Positions 20,891 through 35,184 of a stretch of DNA of 64,000 bases are shown here, piece after piece. Where the stretch lies: assembly GCA_025765595.1 (NCBI GenBank), contig JAIVFH010000005.1:310001-374000 (forward strand), read 5' to 3'. The DNA is from Obelidium mucronatum. Taxonomy: Eukaryota > Chytridiomycota > Chytridiomycetes > Chytridiales > Chytriomycetaceae. How positions within the stretch are numbered: the first letter of the stretch is position 1; the number at the start of each line of letters is the position of its first letter. The notes under the pieces are model-generated. The model searched no databases. It was given only the letters and a program-made list of their open reading frames with translations, and was not told where the DNA came from. A program made the translations under genes and the position numbers.

Positions 20891-21469
20891 TCAAGCTTGC
20901 AGTAGAGGTGTTGATTCGTTGATTGCGGAATCGCCGTCAAATGATGCTCCTACACGATTTCTCAGCTTCATCACCGCAATATAAGTTCCAATAAACACCC
21001 AGTACGTCAGATACGTTCCCATCGTTGCTACTGTCGGTCTAGCTTTCCACCCAATAAGTGCACTCAAAACTTGGAAAAAGGGCACAGTCTTTTCACTGCA
21101 GCATCCAGATAAATCCCATAAAACAGGAGTACTTCCCCCATCAATTCCAAACACTTGCTCATACACATATTCCTCGGCTTCACCGGCAATTTCATTCACA
21201 AGGGCTGCAGAAAGCACCAACATCATCACAACGGATGTGATCATCAGTGGACGTAGTTCAATGGAGGCACTGCATTTATAAATCACGACGCCGATACAGA
21301 TTGAAAGGCAGATCCCAATGAATCCTGGCAACGCGATTGCAGCGGGGCTTTCGTCCGCGCTACTGATTCCAGAAAGGTATATTACTGATTCCATGCCCTC
21401 TCTTAAAACTACTGAAAAGGCAAGGATGGCGAATGGGTATTCAAACTTTGAAGTTGCTTTTCGGAACTG

Positions 21470-21507
<38 letters not shown>

Positions 21508-22018
21508 CTTCTCCTTCAACAAGATTCAATCCCTGATTTTGATCCGGCTGGAGAACAGTTGCAGTTGTAGTAGTATCAGCAGTAGTAGCGGTAGTAACAG
21601 CAGCCGCCGATTCCAAATGCCTGTTAATCTTCCGCTGCCATTTCGCAGTCATGGCGCTCGTATTCGTGTTTGTAAAAGAAATGAACTTGAGGGCAATATA
21701 AGTTTGAAGCACAACCGCAAACAGTTCAAACGCATTCTCCCAGATTTCACCCGCACCACCAAGAATATCCTTCTTGAGCACCCAGATTGCAAACACTAGA
21801 CCACTTCCAATTAAAAGAGCGGTCAAGAGCCCCGCGATGGCTCCCACCCAAATGTGCTTTTTGAGGCGGTGGAGGAGGAATGGTTGGTCAGTAGTGCCAG
21901 CCTGAGTGGTTTCAAGCGTCTTTTGGACAAACTGGAGCATGACTGTGACTGTGATGACTGCTTCTAGGCTCTCGCGGAGAGTTATGAATAGAGCTGCTGG
22001 GTTGAATGGTATAAGCAT
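20891..22018 (-). CDS. FTR1: High-affinity iron permease
   Basis: 375 aa in one exon from ATG 22018 (MLIPFNPAALFITLRESLEA). Seven hydrophobic segments; the two iron-coordinating R-E-x-x-E type motifs are present as LRESLEA (segment 1) and LREGMES (segment 4). An acidic motif EIAGEAEEYVYEQVFG sits in the late loop as in FTR1. By family it imports ferric iron made by a partner multicopper ferroxidase at the plasma membrane; no such oxidase lies in this window. The loop between segments 3 and 4 is expanded with Thr/Ala runs and a poly-Q tract. In-frame codons continue upstream of the chosen ATG to about 22180, but the shorter start matches the family. Confidence 0.9.
21468..21506. repeat. CTG/CAG trinucleotide repeat in FTR1
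   Basis: About 13 near-perfect CTG units on the plus strand, encoding the poly-Gln tract in the cytosolic loop of FTR1 on the minus strand. Length is likely polymorphic. Confidence 0.8.
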
Positions 22019-22228
22019 GTTTATTTTGTCTTTTGGTGGAAAAAGGTTTTTAAATATACATGAGAAAAAAATTTCGTTCAAAACTTTCATTATGAACGAC
22101 TTTACACAAGGCAAGTCTTTGCTCTGAAACCAATCGATCATTTTTTGGTCAACGGACTCCAAAAGAAAAAAAGAAATCAATGAAAAATATTGAAACGCTC
22201 TCGATTTTATTCTCGGAAAAGTAAAATT

Positions 22229-24470
22229 TTACACGTTGCTTGACGTTGTCGGCGATTCCGATTCTTCTGGTACTGTTGTGGTATTGAGGGCTCTTGGGCC
22301 AAGAGGTCGTTTTGTTGGAGCACTGCTGCTGGCGCTAGCACTGTCAATCCCGTCAGCAGGCACACGCGGCAAAGATGACTTTCTAGACTTGAATTTAGAA
22401 TTTCTTGCCGCTCCTTGATTTTGGGTGGGAGGGGGATCTGCAGTCGGGCCTGTTTCAGCGTCTGGTGATCGTGGTGAACCAGTCAGCGATGTGGTTCTTG
22501 CTTTAAATTTGGTTTTCTCTGCTGGAGAGACAATTGCTTCTAGCTGGTCTTGAGATTTCTTGTAAAACTGCCCAGACAGGTTTTCCTGAGATTTCTGAAG
22601 CGGTCCTGAAGTCACTGAGGTTCTATCAATTCGATCAAACCGTGACTGCCTTTCTTCGCCTTTGTGGGATTCGAGAGTCATTGAATTCGGTCTACTATCC
22701 ACGCTTACCCTGCCGGCATACTCCACGCGGCCGTTTTGTAGCAGGGACTGGTGTTTTGTGCCTCGTACTTCAATCGTATCGCAAGTTACAGAGGGGTATG
22801 ATGAACGATGCGGATCTCCCATCAAGTCACTTCGTGAGAGCGATGGTGCTCGCGGGCCATGCACTTTTGTCCGCAGAGTCGAGTTGTACGCTGCAGCTCT
22901 ATCAACGGAAGGATGAATAACAGATCCAGATGTGCTACTGCCGCTGCTTCCACCACTTGTTCCCGATTTGATGGTTCCATAGTTGGATGACTGGTCGCTT
23001 GAATTCACAGACGATATTCCCGGCTCACTGGTGGTGGTTTGAATACTCCCATGCGCCGTGTCCTGCAAAGGCGGTTGTTCTGGTTTCGGAACGGGAAGCC
23101 CGACATTGTGTGATAGTGTGAGGAAGGAATTCCTCATTTTTTTGATTGGTTCAGCTGTTCCATTCGCGACGCGGTTGACAAGTTGTGTTAAGGGTCCATC
23201 TTCATCGTCTTTGATGTTGTAGTTGTAAGAAATTCCGGTACGCGGTTTCGTGCTTTCCTTTTCCATTTTTCTATAGAAGAAGGAAGACAAAAAGCGGGTT
23301 TCGTTTGTTGCGTGGGTTATTAATTTTCATCTTGGGTAAGCGATTTTACCTCAAAACCAGGACATGCAGGACGGCGTACACGATGAATATGAATACCCAG
23401 CCTAATCCAATCGTCAAGGAAATTCTCATCCATGGTCGATACCCAAGATTGGCAACACCAATTCCATAGAACGATATTTGATTTGGGTGAGTGAAATAAA
23501 CGATGCAAATACTCATCCAGAGAACCCACGTGAACGAAATTGAGCGCCAACTGGCTCGAAAAAGTGTTATTGTTAGAATGACGCAAGCAGTTTGAAAGAA
23601 GTAACGCTAATCGACACTTACAAATTTATGGGTCGGATATATGAAGACCCAATTCGGACTTGGTAGAATATCATAATTGAAATAACAAAAATAGCAATAA
23701 TTCCTCGCAGCGTGGTTGAATCTGCTGTAGGAATCAAAGTGTATAGCAGCAATAGCGACAACGACCCGTTCTTATTGAGTACTATATCATAAAAAACAAG
23801 AAAAATCAGGATGTGCTTCTATACAAGAATACCCACCTTCCGATCGAGTGGTAAATGTTATTATTCCTTCTTTCGGCTTCTGCTCATCGCTTATTTTGAA
23901 GATTGTGAGCAAGTAATAACCCATTATATAGCCGACGATTGGAAACCAAACTTGCATCGGCGGATTCAATAAGACAGGTGCGCATTGCTCTTCTCGAAAA
24001 TTGATTGCATTATGAAGTAGAACATACGATTCAGCTTCGGTGTTTCCCACTTCAGGTGGCCACAGGGGTTGTTTGTTGGATGATAGGCATCCAAGAGGCT
24101 CAATAAATGATCCAAGAAGCTGACATCATGAAAAAATATTTTTTTTTAAAGAACGCGTTTGCATTCGTCAGTAATCAAAAGAACTTACAATCAAATAAAA
24201 GATGCTAGTTAAGGGCTGAAAATATACAATCCAAGTTCCTTCGACGATTCGCTTGCATAGTTTTCGTAAACGAGGGTACGCTCGCATACCGTCGGAATTT
24301 ATGGAAGACTTGAGTAGGATAAACGCAGATGCAACAAGCACCCCAATAAATGAAATCCACCAAGAAATCGCAATCTTAATGTTGGAAAGCACCAAGGTGT
24401 CTAATTTGGGCAATCCAGAAGAGATCAGATTGAACGAGGCCCGTATTGAAGATATCACTTGATTTCCCAT
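22229..24470 (-). CDS. Multi-spanning membrane protein with long Ser-rich cytosolic tail, unknown family
   Basis: Exons that join in phase: 24470(or upstream)-24189, 24119-23837, 23781-23622, 23550-23350 and 23270-22229, giving about 655 aa from the first in-frame ATG. Hydrophobic segments include ISWWISFIGVLVASAFILL, VWFPIVGYIMGYYLLTIF, IIAIFVISIMIFYQV, SFTWVLWMSICIVYF and IGLGWVFIFIVYAVLHVLVL. The last exon (about 345 aa) is hydrophilic, rich in Ser/Pro/Gly (SGTSGGSSGSSTSG) and basic near its end, so probably an intrinsically disordered cytosolic tail with phosphorylation sites. Coding-like sequence continues upstream to 24572, so the true start may be in an unseen exon. The architecture is receptor-like (several helices plus long tail), but no family was recognised. 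Confidence 0.6.
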
Positions 24471-24677
24471 TGTGTCTGTCAACCCAGTCGCCACATTATA
24501 TGATAGAGAGGCTTGAAAGTGAGTGTTGACCAGTAAATCGCGGTACTGGAAAGGCGGCAAGTTGTAAGAATTCTATCACCTAACACAGCAATTTGGATAA
24601 AATTTCCAAAGGACAAGTGAATTCGATTATACTGTGGTAGAATATGCTTAAGCCGGCGAACGTATTCAAAATGATTG

Positions 24678-25560
24678 TCAAAGATAGGCGTTTGTTAATT
24701 GGACAGGGGTAGTATTTGTTGGAAGCGCTGGTTTATCCTCGACGACTGGTATCACATTCTCCGAGAGCTCACTGACTTCATCGACTGAATAAATCTCTTC
24801 GATCTCAGGGGATACCTCTTTTGTAGGAATATCAATTCCAACTGCTTCGGTACCTTCGATTTTGGGAGTCGCTAACGCCACAGGTCGATTCCGATGATCA
24901 TTTGCCATTTTAAATGCATGAGCTGCAGCTTTCTTTCTCATTTCAGTTTTGTCTTTGTAGTATTCGTTGATTCGGGAAACAAGGAATCCATTACACTGAT
25001 ATGTGAGAATTTAACATACATCTTTCCGGTTATAGTACTCACCGAAATGAAGAATACAATTAGTCCGGCTTGAGCTTGTGTTGTATTTATAATATAGGGT
25101 TTTTGCATATCACCGGTGCGTTGGGAGGCAATAGCGTGTTGCACCAACACGAAAGAGATGAACAGACCAGTCAGAAATACGAATGGAAGAATCATTTTTC
25201 CTTTGGAAGCAATTATTTCTTTCCGTGTTGGAATCGATATTAAGTGGTTCATGATTTGAAGGAAGTTGGCAGAGATAATGTGGACGGATGACTTTGAAAA
25301 GCTGATGGACTGGAAAACCGAGTTAATTGAATCCAGTCCAACATCTGAAGGCACGGATGTACCTGTGCCCATTTCTCTTGGCCCAATACCCATCGATTGA
25401 CGACTATTTGGAAAAAGTAGAATATGGGAAAGAATGACACGAATAGGCCAATGACCATTGCAATGCTTGCTTGATTTTCCGACGTGTTAATTGAAGGATT
25501 CAGAAACATGGGTGGCGTATTGCCATCTGGTGGGATGAAGGCTTCGAGTTGAACCGACAT
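24678..25560 (-). CDS. Membrane protein with about four segments and acidic tail, unknown family
   Basis: Three exons join in phase 0: 25560-25363, 25309-25043 and 24995-24678, giving 260 aa. It starts MSVQLEAFIPPDGNTPPMFL and has hydrophobic segments MVIGLFVSFFPIFYFFQIVV, HIISANFLQIMNHLIS (weak), ILPFVFLTGLFISFVLVQHA and AGLIVFFIS. The C-terminal 90 residues are charged (INEYYKDKTEMRKKAAAHAF, then VSPEIEEIYSVDEVSELSEN). The stretch PPMFLNPSIN before segment 1 resembles PVLLNPPMQ in the downstream membrane gene, hinting at a related tandem pair or a single larger gene. Not recognised. Confidence 0.6.
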
Positions 25561-25622
25561 TTAATTCTACCAATCAGAAATTCGGAATCTATCAGGAATC
25601 CTGCATTTTGTGTACAAGCAAT

Positions 25623-27512
25623 TTATTCTACACCTTCTTCATCCACGTTGATTAATAATTTCCCACCTTTTCCCTTTCCTCGCTTCTTGTTTCTGCGCCT
25701 CTTTACGGCAGATTCAATTTCCACTTTCTCACCCAACACCTCCTTCTCCTCTTCCCTTTTCCTTTTTTGCCCCGAAATGGTCGATTCTGGTTGTTTCGCT
25801 GGGCTTTCAGCTCCATCAAATTTTATGTGCAGTTTTGGAAGTGGTTTTGGGATTGTAATAGGAGTCAAAATGACTTGGTTCATGGTTGACAGTTTTCCAT
25901 TCGAGTCTTTTGCCTGCGTCGCCGAATTCATAGTAGGAGCAGCATAAGTCGAAGCAACCGAGCCACTCCACTTTATGGGTTCCTGCTGATGGCTATATGA
26001 ATCCCAAGTCTGAACATGCTCTCGTTGCTGTTGGCGAATCGACTTCCAATATTCCAGCTCTTCTCTTCCTTCCAGAATCTGAAGTTTTATTCCAGCGATC
26101 TCATCAGCTGCTTCGTCATCATCATCTGAGTTCTCATCGACGTCCCATTCTCCCCATCCATCAGCCGCTGTTTCAATGGTGACAGAACTTGAGAAGTGCC
26201 TCGCTTGCAACTTTTTCAGATGATTTGCACTTGTAACAAGAGTGCCTAAATCAGCGGAGTGAATCTGGACGATTTCCTGTCTTGAAAAAAAACTGGATGC
26301 CGCAGTAGCATCTTGGGGTGTTTTGAAACGAACATATCCATGAGTTTCGTCTTTGGAATGGTCCACGAAGCTCACTGGTCCAATTAGCTCAAATAATTGC
26401 TGAAAAGCGTTTAAGATGAGTTTATAAGGTCTAAATCAATCAAAGAAACCAATATTAACCTTCAAAATTCGACGATTCGTCCTTCTATGAATCCGGAGAA
26501 TAGCTGCGACCACGCCAGATTGAAACACTGCACCGCATTCATGCTTTCCAGACTTTGCAATCATGGCTTTTTTGAGTTCGAGTCGGCGTTTTGTTGAGCT
26601 AATTTGGTATTCCGTCATTCGGTTACGCCAATCGGTCCTGAAGAGAGCATTAGAATTGACGAATGAGTCATTTCCGAGGCCCTACATTGGCATTGATCGC
26701 GTATACTCCCAGTAAATATCAGACACTTCGCTTGCCTGTTGATTAGCTTCATCATTGATGTAATTCAGCTCTTTCCGCCAAGTAATTTGTTGTATCAGAT
26801 CCGTCCATTTAGGAATAAAGCCTTTCTGTGAGTTCCTATCCCCAGTAATGACAGGTCCCCATCGAAATCCTTATTAAATGTGATGAACGCAAAGCCAGGT
26901 AGTTTTGTCTTCAAAAGGGACATCGCTCAGGTTCTTCCATTTCAGGTTTGAAAGCGAGCAGAGCAAGAAGGTCGATATCGAACGCAGAGACTTTTTGGAG
27001 GCGCGACTGATGAATATGGATGTCAGCGGTACATGCAACTTTCGCACGTTCTTGAGCTTCTTGCAGAGCAACTGAACTGTTATCCCCGCAGGTAATTGCT
27101 CAAAATACACCATCTTTTCGCGCTTCTTTTCGAGCGTTTTTTGATCAAACTTCTTTAAACGAAGAGCTTTTCCATCGTTGCTGACCTGTTTGGTGTTACT
27201 GAAAGCTGATACACTCCTCAAACTCACCTCAACGCTTTTGCTATTCTGCCTCACCGCCTTCGCCACAACAACTTCATCGAAGGCCAAGTCGCCAAGCCGA
27301 ACTGGCGACTCAAAGAGCGAAATGGGAACCCCTTCATTCCAAGCGTTAAAATTGAGTCTTGACTGCGGAGTCTCAGCGCACTCACATGAGTTGGATTGTA
27401 CAAGGTTTTCCAGAAAAGGATCAAGTACGAGGTTTGCCGTGGAAAAGAAGGCGTCGACAAGGGCAACAATCAGCCGCTCTTTTTGGTCCTTTGTTGTCTT
27501 GCATTCTGCCAT
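25623..27512 (-). CDS. LARP7: La-related protein 7 (LARP7) family RNA-binding protein
   Basis: The start at ATG 27512 (MAECKTTKDQKERLIVALVD) leads into a La motif (AFFSTANLVLDPFLENLVQS, GVPISLFESPVRLGDLAFDE, VVAKAVRQNSKSVEVS). An RRM1 follows (MVYFEQLPAGITVQLLCKKL ... LPGFAFITFN, RNP1). The last exons give the C-terminal xRRM: GAVFQSGVVAAILRIHRRTN, LFELIGPVSFVDHSKDETHG, YVRFKTPQDA, and LEGREELEYWKSIRQQQREH, closely following LARP7. The tail is Lys/Arg-rich (VKRRRNKKRGKGKGGK). In animals LARP7 caps 7SK snRNA; in fission yeast the counterpart (Pof8) assembles telomerase RNA. Last two joins: 26616-ish to 26460 and 26399-25623. Exon junctions between about 27050 and 26840 (end of RRM1) are not fully resolved and may include a 1-nt break. 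Confidence 0.8.
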
Positions 27513-27585
27513 TGTCCTTGCAATCCTTTCCCAATATTAAATCACAACAGATACTTCCTACTTTTGTCTACAAACAATTCAAGAT
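27513..27585. promoter_or_regulatory. 73-bp bidirectional promoter, LARP7 / type II membrane protein
   Basis: Divergent start codons at 27512 (minus) and 27586 (plus) are separated by 73 bp of mixed-composition sequence containing CAATCC and CCAATATT, possible CCAAT-like boxes. Confidence 0.45.
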
Positions 27586-28056
27586 ATGGCCGACCAACGC
27601 AATAACCAGCTTTACGATGAGTCCGGCGCGTCTCAAGCGTTACCACCATCTCCTTCCCCAAGCATTCCACTGGAACAATCAGGCCCCCCTAAAAAGCAAC
27701 AACATCGCCGAGCACTTGTGATTTTATTTGTTTTATTCAACTTGGTTGTTACCGGGTTGCTCTACTTCTGGCTCAGCAGCAGTGGATTGAATACAACACG
27801 CTTTATCCATCGCCAACGACTTGAAGTTCGTCCCAGCTTTAACCCAGAACGCGGTACAGCATATAAATCTGTTCCACACTCAAGAAAAGCGTCCCCGCTG
27901 AAGACAGTCCGCGAGCCACTGCACAACTCAAAAGCACATCCCTCGTATTACGCGCCCATCTCTTTCAAAAATAACTTCAAAATCCACTCCCTTAACTCAT
28001 CGCGCATTGTAGAATATTTCCCCCTTTTTCTGAATAAAACAGAGTGCAAAAGTTGA
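27586..28056 (+). CDS. Small type II membrane protein, 156 aa
   Basis: Single frame from ATG 27586. Pro/Ser-rich basic N-terminus (GPPKKQQHRRA), one hydrophobic helix at about residues 46-66 (LVILFVLFNLVVTGLLYFWL), then a polar, mildly basic lumenal part with NTT and NKT sequons ending LNKTECKS. The layout resembles the stem of a Golgi type II enzyme, but no catalytic domain is present. Not recognised. Confidence 0.5.
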   Translation: MADQRNNQLYDESGASQALPPSPSPSIPLEQSGPPKKQQHRRALVILFVLFNLVVTGLLYFWLSSSGLNTTRFIHRQRLEVRPSFNPERGTAYKSVPHSRKASPLKTVREPLHNSKAHPSYYAPISFKNNFKIHSLNSSRIVEYFPLFLNKTECKS

Positions 28057-28169
28057 CCAACCAGACAATCGTTTGGTGGATCTGACTCAATTCTTTTGAA
28101 TTTCTCAAAACCGTTACGGTGACCTTATAAAATAAATTTGGTTTCTATGGTTAAAGTTTGAGCACGCTG

Positions 28170-28443
28170 CGGCGTAAGATATTGGCATGCACTTTTCTTG
28201 TATTCAGGCACCGACACTATGTTTTTGAAGGAGCCCCGATTGAGCACCTTCCTGTCCATGATCCAAATTACGCAAGTGAAAACGTTGGGACGTCATGCTT
28301 GGGGCCTTTTTGGCATTATTTCTTTGAAAGCCCTACTCTACATACATCACACTTTTTTTTCAATTGTTTGGTTGTGCAAAAGTTGGCCAATGGCTGTGAG
28401 AAGCATCATGTTGCCTTCGTTCTGTTATTTTCTCATTTTCTGA
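28170..28443 (+). pseudogene. Decayed 3' fragment of a DUF2306-like gene
   Basis: The segment GAPIEHLPVHDPNYASENV resembles GAAVEFLPTHDPKYSKMPW in the intact DUF2306-like gene downstream, and a nearby frame (MLGAFLALFL) resembles MLSLGPLFAAFL. The reading frame shifts between these blocks and there is no start or upstream exons, so this is most simply the remnant of a tandem duplicate. The rest of 28057-28585 holds only AT-rich sequence. Confidence 0.5.
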
Positions 28444-28585
28444 AAAGAAAGAAAAATATAGAGAAAAAAATAAGGAATAAATAGTTAATTTGAGGTTTTC
28501 TTCACAGTCTGTTCGTATAATTTGGTAACACGATCCAATTTTTTACAAGAAAAAACAGAATCGAAAAAAAAACCTCTTCAACAGC

Positions 28586-29531
28586 ATGTTCCCATCTGGC
28601 AACTTGGACTCGCGAGAAAACCTTGAGTTTACTTTTGTAAACGACTCGCTTGTCTGCTGGACTGCGTTTTACATGGTCCATGTCTTTTTTGCGTATTTGA
28701 CAGCTATTGTTGGAATCCTCTGCATGATCAGTCGCCTTCATCCAAGGCTTTATTCTGCGCATCACTGGTTGGGAAAGCTGTATGTTATTGCTATGCTCTG
28801 GGCGACTGCGTCATCCCTCATTATCCACAACAAGGTAAAACCTGACAATATATTAATCTGAGTGTCTTGTGAATTTGAAATACACTCACAAGCACAAAAA
28901 AATCGTCCTTCTGATGTTAATTTTATTTATTTAGGGCCTCCCGACTGGAGTCATCTACAGTTTCCTTTGGGTTCTCCTTGGCTTGACATTTGGTTGGATC
29001 GCCATCAGTTTGCACACCAGACGTGTGTTTAAAAGCAAGCCATATAATGGCCCTGACAGATGGAGGCTTATTGTCAGCAAAATGTTTTCCCTCAAGGCGT
29101 TTCATGGGTGTGCTATGTTTGTCTCATGGATCAATGTTGCAGGTTTATTCTACCCTGTCATTAAGAACAGGAACTTATTCATCATTTTCTGTAGGTCGTA
29201 TTTTTGTGACTCCCATCACGAATGATTTTGAATGCTACACTTATCCTGTGTTCAAGCAAGTCAATTCTAAATCATATAACTACACACCTGGCGCCGCCGT
29301 GGAGTTTCTTCCCACCCACGATCCGAAATACAGCAAAATGCCTTGGGCGAACTCAGAACAGAGATGGGCGGCCATGCTTAGTTTGGGGCCACTTTTCGCC
29401 GCCTTTTTGGTTGGTTGACTCAACCTTGAAATGTGATTGATTGTGATTGATTGTAATCTCCATTCCCACAGTTTGGTTGTGCCTTCGTTGGATTCCAGAA
29501 GCCACGAACAGTTCCTGAAGCTGATGAATAA
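28586..29531 (+). CDS. DUF2306-like multi-spanning membrane protein
   Basis: Four exons join in phase: 28586-28834, 28935-29142, 29195-29409 and 29472-29531, giving 243 aa. Hydrophobic helices: SLVCWTAFYMVHVFFAYLTA with IVGILCMISRLHP, HHWLGKLYVIAMLWATASSL, LPTGVIYSFLWVLLGLTFGW, HGCAMFVSWINVAG and a C-terminal GPLFAAFLFGCAFVG. The histidines in RLHPRLYSAHHWLGKLY and FHGCAMF resemble predicted heme/metal-binding four-helix membrane proteins of the DUF2306 type (HRWLGRLY-like motif). Function unknown. A partial, decayed copy lies directly upstream. Confidence 0.65.
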
Positions 29532-29618
29532 TTCTCTGCTTCCTGATTTTGGATGATTTTGGCAGGATTTGGCTGGATTTGGTGTTCACAAAAATAATAG
29601 AAAGAATTGAATTAAATA

Positions 29619-31275
<1,657 letters not shown>

Positions 31276-31363
31276 TGAAAGATACCGTTGTAAAATCGTG
31301 TAATGATAAACTAGTGGTTGTTGAACCTATTATTAGAATTTTCCTTCAACACAAACAACATTA

Positions 31364-33225
<1,862 letters not shown>

Positions 33226-33976
33226 ATGCTGTTCGAAGATATCTTGTATCATTTCTGTTTCGGGTGCCTTTTTTCTAGTATTGATTGGGTGGGATGGAGT
33301 TGTGGGGAGTTTGTCATTCTATTGTTTGCCCCTTTCGTTTTTTCAAAAGATATAGGCTTTATTCTTTGTTTCACTGCTTTTCGACTGAATGACTTCTGAC
33401 GATTGTCAAAGCATGGGCAGACTGCAGGGCAAAAAGCCAACGGCTCCTGGAGTAACACAGCTGCTGTCAAATATCCATAAGCCGCTTGTAAAGAGTTGTT
33501 CAAAGTCGAATTTATTTTACGCGAAATCACATGCAAGTGCAATACTAAAAAAAGCTATAGATAAATTTAAATACAATAAGCTACTAGGTTTTTGTCGTTG
33601 ATATGCGAGGAACAAGGAAGATTGCTACATGATGGAACAAGTCACTGGAGTCTCGTCAGAGTCGTTGGTTGGATTGGTGATCTGGACAGTCTTGACAGAA
33701 GTTGTGGCCAAAGAGGGACGTCTCATTCTGTTAATGTTTTTATACTCACTTGTATGGATCGTCTCTTCAATTTATATTTATGTTGCATTTGGTTTGAATT
33801 GCTTGGCCAAAAAACAAGGGGGGTATCTTGCCTTGACAAGGGGTATAACGCGAACAGAAATGAAATTGGATAAGTAATCTTGGATGAGAAATCGTAGGAA
33901 ATCATGAAAGCAACTTTACTCAAAACGGGATAACAAATGAAAGGATATGACAACAAAAAAAACAAACGATCCGAAT
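33226..33976. other. Intergenic region with one small membrane-like frame
   Basis: 751 bp between the convergent MAPK and Ser/Thr-rich genes. A frame at 33629-33877 (82 aa, MMEQVTGVSSESLVGLVIWT ... LILLMFLYSLVWIVSSIYIY) would encode two hydrophobic helices, but nothing supports its expression; confidence that it is a gene is about 0.2. The remainder is AT-rich without recognisable features. Confidence 0.35.
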
Positions 33977-35184
33977 TTAGACCATGAAAGCACAAGCAAC
34001 AAGAGCAAAAAGGACAGACGCTGTCTTTCCAGCACCACCAACTTTAATATTGAAAACAGAGGTAGTGGTTTTGACAGGAGTGTTGACGGAGGTGGTTTGA
34101 GCAATAGCGACTGTAGTTGGCTGGACCACAACAGGAGCTGGCTGGATCACAACGGGAGCTGGCTGGATCACGACAGTAGCTGGCTGGACCACGACAGGAG
34201 CCGGCTGGATCACGACAGGAGCTGGCTGGATCACGACAGGAGCTGGCTGGATCACGACAGTGGTTGGGATAACTTTTACGTTTGTAGTAGTAGTGGTTGC
34301 TGGGTTGACCGCCGGGTACGAACCAATTGAGAAAGTGTAAGTGATGGTAGTACCAGTGAGAATGGAGCACTGCTGCGGAATAATAGGAAGCTGGAAACTG
34401 TGTTAGTATAAAGCAAGAGACTTGCATTGAATGGTACCAAATTCAGAATAGCGCTGATATCCTTTTCGTTGTTAGCAGGATTCTTAACGGGGCCACAGAG
34501 GTCGTTAACAGAATTCAACAAGCTTGAAATTCCAGTCTTAAAATTGGAACACCAGTTCGTGAGGTGGTTAATTGTCAAAGTCGCAGGAGTCGTGTTGGGG
34601 AACTGCGCCCAAATGCTTTGCTGGCCACAAACAGGAGCGGTGGAGACAATGGCAACAAACTGGGAAATAACATCCAAAGTGGTGCTTGGAATGCTTGGTG
34701 GAGTGATAGGAGCAGTTGGCACCTTGACTGGAACGTAGACAGCAATCGCTCCAGAATCTCCTTGGTTGCAAAGTTGAGTCACGTTCTTGCTTCCACTAAC
34801 AATACAAGCAAACAGATTCGGTTGGTTCACCGGAAACAAGGCACAGCCGTAAACGGTGTAAACTTGCTGGGAGACTTGGTTGCAGGTTTGCAGGACTTGA
34901 TTTGATCCATCGACCAGGCAGATCTGGCAGCCACCAAAACAATTAATGCCTGCATAGGAAATAAGGGGCCCAGCAGGGGTGAAAGGAGCTGCCGTAGCAG
35001 TAGAAACGGCGGAAGAGCTGCTGGCAGTAGAAGCAGTAACCGTCGTGGTTCTAGCAAAAGATGCAGTGGTGTTAGTGGTCACAGTTGCAGTGGCGTTCGC
35101 GTTAGTGACGCACGATGTGGTCGAAACCAGTGTCGTCGAAACGGTGGTAGACGCAAGTGTCTTCGAAACGGTGGAAGAACTCAT
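33977..35184 (-). CDS. Ser/Thr-rich surface protein with PAPVVIQ repeats and hydrophobic C-terminus
   Basis: Two exons, 35184-34426 and 34390-33977, give 390 aa. The N-terminus is Ser/Thr/Ala-rich (STVSKTLASTTVSTTLVSTT) without an obvious classic signal peptide. A Cys-containing middle domain (INCFGGCQICLVDG, LQTCNQVSQQVYTVYGCALF, NLFACIVSGSKNVTQLCNQG, NHLTNWCSNF) follows, then about seven tandem heptads VVIQPAP and a C-terminal hydrophobic tail (TASVLFALVACAFMV) typical of a GPI signal. It is probably a cell-surface or wall protein. The 35-nt intron has the donor AAT|GCAAGT (GC-AG) and a TACTAAC branch site; no GT donor keeps frame. Confidence 0.65.
34112..34266. repeat. 21-bp tandem repeat encoding PAPVVIQ
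   Basis: About seven copies of a 21-bp unit (GGCTGGATCACGACAGGAGC core) in the last exon of the Ser/Thr-rich surface protein. Variants GGACC/GGATC and TAGC/GAGC show mild divergence. Copy number is likely variable. Confidence 0.8.
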
